Shown one piece after another: positions 5,044-7,832 of a stretch of 7,832 nucleotides of DNA. Source of the stretch: an uncultured Clostridia bacterium (GTDB lineage Bacteria; Bacillota; Clostridia; Christensenellales; Aristaeellaceae); NCBI GenBank assembly GCA_934631025.1, contig CAKTXR010000090.1, positions 1 to 7,832 of the forward strand. Reading direction: 5' to 3'. Below the pieces are notes generated by a model. It saw only the letters and a list, made by a program, of their open reading frames with translations, had not been told where the DNA came from and ran no database searches. The position numbers and the translations under genes were made by a program. How positions within the stretch are numbered: position 1 is the first letter of the stretch; every line of letters begins with the position of its first letter.

Positions 5044-5811
5044 TCATTCGCCGCTGGCCTTGTCGGCGACGAGCGCGATGAATTCGCCGTTCGTGGGCTT
5101 GTCGCGCTCGGAAAAGAGCTTCACGCCCAGCATCTGATTGGTGCTTTCAAGACGGCCGCGGTTCCACGCCACCTCGATGGCATGGCGCATGGCGCGCTCG
5201 ACCTTGCTGGAACTGGTGCCGTATCGCCGCGCGATGCCGGGGTACAGCTCCTTCGTGATGCGGTTGATCACGTCGTGATTGTCGATGACCATGCGCACGG
5301 CCTCGCGCAGATACTGATAGCCCTTGACGTGTGCCGGAATGCCGATGGAGAGGAAGAGATTGGCCACGCGCTCATCCGGACTCCAGCGGGCATAGGTGCT
5401 GGGCGGATCCAGGGGGATCGGGGCGGGGGCGGGCAGCGCGCCGTCCTGCGCGAGCGTGCGCAGCTGCTCGTAGACCTGAGCGGGTGCGGCGGGCTTGACC
5501 ATAAAGTAAGATGCGCCCAGCTCGACTGTTCGGTTGACCACAGCGTCGTTTTTGAGCGCGCTGAGCATGACGACGTGCGGCCTGTTTTCGCGGCGGTTCA
5601 GCTCGCGCAGCACGCCCAGCCCGTCCAGCCGCGGCATGACGATGTCCAGCACGACGAACTGAGGATGAAGCTGGTCGATCAGCTCCAGCGCGTCCACGCC
5701 GTTGTCGGCCGTGCCGAGCAGCTGAACGTCGGCGCGCGCCGAAAAGTCGTCGCTTATGGCCTTGACGAGCGCCGCATTGTCGTCGACGAGTATAACAGAC
5801 ATATTTTCCAT
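5044..5811 (-). CDS. spo0A: Spo0A, sporulation master response regulator
   Basis: A 255-residue protein, slightly shorter than the usual 260-270. The receiver domain begins MENMSVILVDDN with acidic pocket residues D10 and D11. The phosphoacceptor is D56 in VVLDIVMPRLDG, followed by S84 in VMLSA and K106 in FMVKP. A short proline/alanine-rich linker (about 125-139) leads to the Spo0A C-terminal DNA-binding domain. Its diagnostic stretches are IGIPAHVKGYQYLREAV, LYPGIARRYGTSSSKVERAMRHAIEVAW and KPTNGEFIALVAD. Phosphorylated Spo0A controls entry into sporulation by binding TGTCGAA-type boxes. Start: the ATG at 5811 has GGAGGG 7 bases upstream; an in-frame ATG at 5901 would add 30 unrelated residues. 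The gene is alone on its strand, and spoIVB, its usual upstream neighbour, is not seen within the window. Confidence 0.97.
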   Translation of the reverse strand: MENMSVILVDDNAALVKAISDDFSARADVQLLGTADNGVDALELIDQLHPQFVVLDIVMPRLDGLGVLRELNRRENRPHVVMLSALKNDAVVNRTVELGASYFMVKPAAPAQVYEQLRTLAQDGALPAPAPIPLDPPSTYARWSPDERVANLFLSIGIPAHVKGYQYLREAVRMVIDNHDVINRITKELYPGIARRYGTSSSKVERAMRHAIEVAWNRGRLESTNQMLGVKLFSERDKPTNGEFIALVADKASGE

Positions 5812-5877
5812 AGCAAAACCCTCCATAAGAGCAATATTTACATGATCTGCTATATACTTATGAGAGGATTGGGGCGG

Positions 5878-5909
5878 ATTATGACGGAAAATGCGGCGCA
5901 TATGACAAA
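5878..5909 (-). promoter_or_regulatory. Candidate control region of spo0A (weak promoter and possible 0A box)
   Basis: On the - strand, TTGTCA (5903-5908) and CATAAT (5878-5883) are separated by 19 bp, longer than ideal. The same place holds TTTGTCATA (5901-5909), which matches the Spo0A box TTTGTCRAA at 8 of 9 positions and could mean autoregulation. No good sigma-H promoter was found. The rest of 5812-5964 shows only the ribosome binding site and small palindromes. Confidence 0.35.
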
Positions 5910-5964
5910 AATATCAAAAAATCATCCCGCTGCCGCCGCCCTGATCTGCGACGGGCTGAAAGAT

Positions 5965-6254
5965 AAATCACAACCACCCGTTGAACGGGTAGTTTGACTC
6001 AACCCTATAAGGGCATATTACTTGTGGTCGCCTTCCAAAGAGGGCATCGAAAAAATGGTCAATCACACTCTCCGCCTCGCAAATCTCCTTTTCGGGGATT
6101 CGTTCAAACTTCTTTCGCATCCTGCATATTATCAATATCTTGCTATTCCCCTGTGGAACCACATCTGCGATGCGGCTCCATGACTTTTGCTAAAGCGCTT
6201 TTTCATAAATCCCCAGTTGAACTGGGGATTTATAACGCCTATTCGGCTGCCATA
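5965..6254 (-). repeat. Hairpin-ended interspersed repeat, copy B (290 bp, longer form)
   Basis: This is the inverted partner of 2196-2401. Read on the - strand, it begins directly at the T-tract of the preceding terminator. Its left hairpin is perfect, AAATCCCCAGTT with AACTGGGGATTT around a central C, and its right hairpin is AACTACCCG with CGGGTGGTT around TTCAA. Relative to copy A it has an extra 60 bp (6110-6169), bounded by CGCATC (6116-6121) and its complement GATGCG (6169-6174), with an inner stem TGTGG/CCACA (6152-6163). An 18-bp segment and a 5-bp segment are also extra. A 64-codon open frame (5968-6162, GTG start) spans part of it. That frame begins inside the 60-bp segment missing from copy A and has no clear ribosome binding site, so I do not call it a gene. 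Confidence 0.85.
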
Positions 6255-6286
6255 AAAAATGTCCGGCCCATTGCTGAACCGGACAT
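6254..6286 (-). terminator. Intrinsic terminator of the PQQ-like propeller gene
   Basis: On the - strand, ATGTCCGG (6286-6279) pairs with CCGGACAT (6266-6259) around a 12-nt loop and is followed by a run of six T (6259-6254). It lies 12 bases after the stop codon. Repeat copy B starts at the last T. Confidence 0.9.
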
Positions 6287-6298
6287 GATGGAAGGGAA

Positions 6299-7831
6299 TT
6301 AACCGATCTTAATGCCATGGATGCGTGCGCCGCGCGTGCCGATGACGAGAATGTCATCATAGATCGCGGGGGAGCCTTCGATGTTGCTGCCGTCCACCTC
6401 GATGGAGGTGATCAGTTCGCCCGTCTGTGCGTTGATCATGCGCATGATGCTGTTCGAGTTGGCCTGGAACAGATAGGCGTTGCCCAGCGAGTCGAACGCC
6501 AGCGTGGGGGAGGACCAGCTGTAGCCGCCGATGTCCAGGGTCCACACCTCTTCGCCGGTCTTTTTGTCCAGCGCGTAGAGCATGTTGCAGCGCTTGTCGG
6601 CAACGACGCGGGCGACGGTGAAGTAGACCATGTTGTCGACACTGCCGCGGCCCAAGGCAGGCGTGGCAAAGTTGCCGCCGTGGTCGGGATCGGTGCAACG
6701 CACGGTCTTGCACCACACCTCTTCGCCGGTCATGGCGTTCAGGCAGCGCATGTAAACGTCGCCGCTGTTGTTCTTGGCGCTCAGGTCGATCTCGGTGCCG
6801 GTGTAGAGGAACACGCCCTCGTCGGTCTCCTCGATGACGATCGATGCGTCGCTGTCGTCGCCGGTGGCGAAATTCCACACGGGCTGCATGGTGTTGAGGT
6901 CAAGGCAGGTCAGCAGGCCCGAGTTATCGGTGAAGAACGCATAGCGGTTATAGACGGCCACGGAGTTCTCCATGCCGGGGCGCGTGGTTACGTCGGAGGA
7001 ATACCAGTAGCGGTCGATCACCGGATTGATGGACAGTGTGCCGGCCTCGGCGTTGTAGTCGGTGTTGAGCGTGATGGTGTAGAGAAGGCCGTTTTCGCCC
7101 GCCCAGATGCAGGTGTCGGACGCAGCGTCCACGATGGGCGCGCAGTCGGACGCATACCAGCGGCGCGTGGCGAACTCGTCGCGGCCGTTGATGAAGAGCA
7201 TCTCGCTCTGATCGATCAGGCTGAATATGCGCATGCCGATCTTGACCGATTCGCCGTTCACCGTGTCGATGCCCTGGCCGCAGTACAGGATCGGATAGCC
7301 GCGCGGATCGACCGTGACGCTGCCCTTAATGGGCGCGCCGACCTTGATCGGATCGCGCGTTGCTTCGCCGTCCTCCAGATCGAAGAAGTAGATCTTGCCG
7401 TCTAGCGTAGCGTAAATGACCTCGACCAGACCGTCCTTCGCCTTCTTGGACTCGACGATGTTCATGTTCTGGATGGTCTGCTTGTCCCACTTGACGATTG
7501 CGGGCTGGCCGGTCCAGCCGACGCCAGTCCAGCTGTCGATGCCGCCGATCTTAAAGGAATAGATCGTGTTCAGCGACGAAGCGTTGTCGGGCACGGTGCC
7601 CCAGGAGCCGGTGCTGCGGTAGTTGTTGCCGCGGAAGGTGGTTACGCCCTCCAGCGAGGAATACACGTCGTCGCCGCCAATGTTGATGGGATTGGCGCGC
7701 GTGTAGGAGTTCGTCTGCGTGCCGGCGGCGTATACCTTGGTTTGTACGTTGTAGGCCGAGGGCAGAACGCTCTCGCTCAGCGCCGCGGCGTCGACTTCTT
7801 CATGACCGATAGGCTTGGGCGTCGGCGTGGG
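6299..7831 (-). CDS. Secreted PQQ-like beta-propeller repeat protein, 5' end outside the window
   Basis: The frame is open from the window edge to the TAA at 6299-6301, giving 510 residues; a GTG at 7666 is internal, not the start. The first visible residues are PTPTPKPIG, a proline/threonine linker of the kind that joins a membrane anchor or signal region to an extracellular domain. After a region with GVTTFRGNNYRSTGS and WTGVGWTGQP come propeller blades, each with a strand pair and a tryptophan or turn motif. Examples are YATLDGKIYFFDLEDGE, LTCLDLNTMQPVWNF, YMRCLNAMTGEEVWCK, LYALDKKTGEEVWTLDI and the last, MRMINAQTGELI. The TGEEVW pattern is that of PQQ/BamB-like propellers, here probably a binding or structural scaffold outside the cell rather than a true quinoprotein, since no dehydrogenase active site is evident. 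The architecture resembles uncharacterised Clostridial secreted proteins. Function is unknown. Confidence 0.88.
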   Translation of the reverse strand, partial: PTPTPKPIGHEEVDAAALSESVLPSAYNVQTKVYAAGTQTNSYTRANPINIGGDDVYSSLEGVTTFRGNNYRSTGSWGTVPDNASSLNTIYSFKIGGIDSWTGVGWTGQPAIVKWDKQTIQNMNIVESKKAKDGLVEVIYATLDGKIYFFDLEDGEATRDPIKVGAPIKGSVTVDPRGYPILYCGQGIDTVNGESVKIGMRIFSLIDQSEMLFINGRDEFATRRWYASDCAPIVDAASDTCIWAGENGLLYTITLNTDYNAEAGTLSINPVIDRYWYSSDVTTRPGMENSVAVYNRYAFFTDNSGLLTCLDLNTMQPVWNFATGDDSDASIVIEETDEGVFLYTGTEIDLSAKNNSGDVYMRCLNAMTGEEVWCKTVRCTDPDHGGNFATPALGRGSVDNMVYFTVARVVADKRCNMLYALDKKTGEEVWTLDIGGYSWSSPTLAFDSLGNAYLFQANSNSIMRMINAQTGELITSIEVDGSNIEGSPAIYDDILVIGTRGARIHGIKIG

Positions 7832-7832
7832 G

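Noticed and set aside
5038..5997. Long open frame (319 codons) on the + strand
   Set aside because: It is antisense to spo0A and runs on into the spo0A upstream region and repeat; no recognisable domain.
5968..6162. 64-codon open frame within repeat copy B
   Set aside because: Its GTG start lies inside the 60-bp block missing from copy A, the frame is not preserved in copy A, and no ribosome binding site is clear.
2196..6254. A composite transposon bounded by the two inverted repeats
   Set aside because: The enclosed genes are housekeeping or sporulation genes with their own promoters and terminators, no transposase is present, and no target-site duplication is apparent.
5965..6254. A group II intron remnant, considered because of the position after a terminator
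   Set aside because: No recognisable domain V hairpin or reverse transcriptase fragment was found, and the element is too short with hairpins at both ends.
6317..7405. Long open frame (362 codons) on the + strand
   Set aside because: It is antisense to the PQQ-like propeller gene, which has regular blade motifs; the translation is a low-complexity A/V/G/D/H mirror.
1..7832. CRISPR array, toxin-antitoxin pair or phage-defence genes
   Set aside because: No regularly spaced direct repeats and no proteins with such domains were seen in the window.

Overview
The window looks like a chromosomal segment of a GC-rich, endospore-forming Firmicute (class Clostridia), probably from an anaerobic or gut-type lineage. 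The reasons are a clear spo0A, strong AGGAGG-type ribosome binding sites, a tRNA gene without an encoded CCA, and a secreted PQQ-like propeller and a DUF11 protein of types familiar from Clostridia. The lineage is inferred from these features; no taxonomic marker was compared.

Left part (1-2195, + strand): a sugar-catabolic operon. It holds the tail of one AP_endonuc_2-type sugar isomerase/epimerase, a complete Gfo/Idh/MocA NAD(P)-dependent oxidoreductase and a second complete TIM-barrel isomerase, closed by a strong intrinsic terminator. Together they suggest oxidation of a sugar, polyol or glycoside followed by isomerisation; the substrate cannot be read from the sequence.

Middle part (2196-6254): five genes lie between two inverted copies of an unannotated repeat. 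Copy A is 2196-2401 (206 bp, + orientation) and copy B is 5965-6254 (290 bp, - orientation). Each copy starts within two bases of the T-tract of a terminator, has a hairpin near each end built on the same GTTCAAC core, and differs from the other by clean internal indels (60, 18 and about 5 bp). Copy A ends one base before the ribosome binding site of a DUF4180 gene and appears to carry that gene's promoter. Next come a convergent YegS/DgkB-type lipid kinase gene (- strand), tRNA-Ala(GGC) with its own promoter and terminator (- strand), a divergent gene for a protein with two DUF11-like domains (+ strand), and spo0A (- strand).

Right part (6254-7832, - strand): the 3' portion of a gene for a large extracellular PQQ-like beta-propeller protein, open at the window edge, ending in a terminator directly joined to repeat copy B.

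The most interesting item is the repeat: a short, hairpin-ended, terminator-associated element with a variable internal arm, possibly a non-autonomous mobile element or a structured RNA. The absence of spoIVB upstream of spo0A, where the repeat sits instead, is the second.
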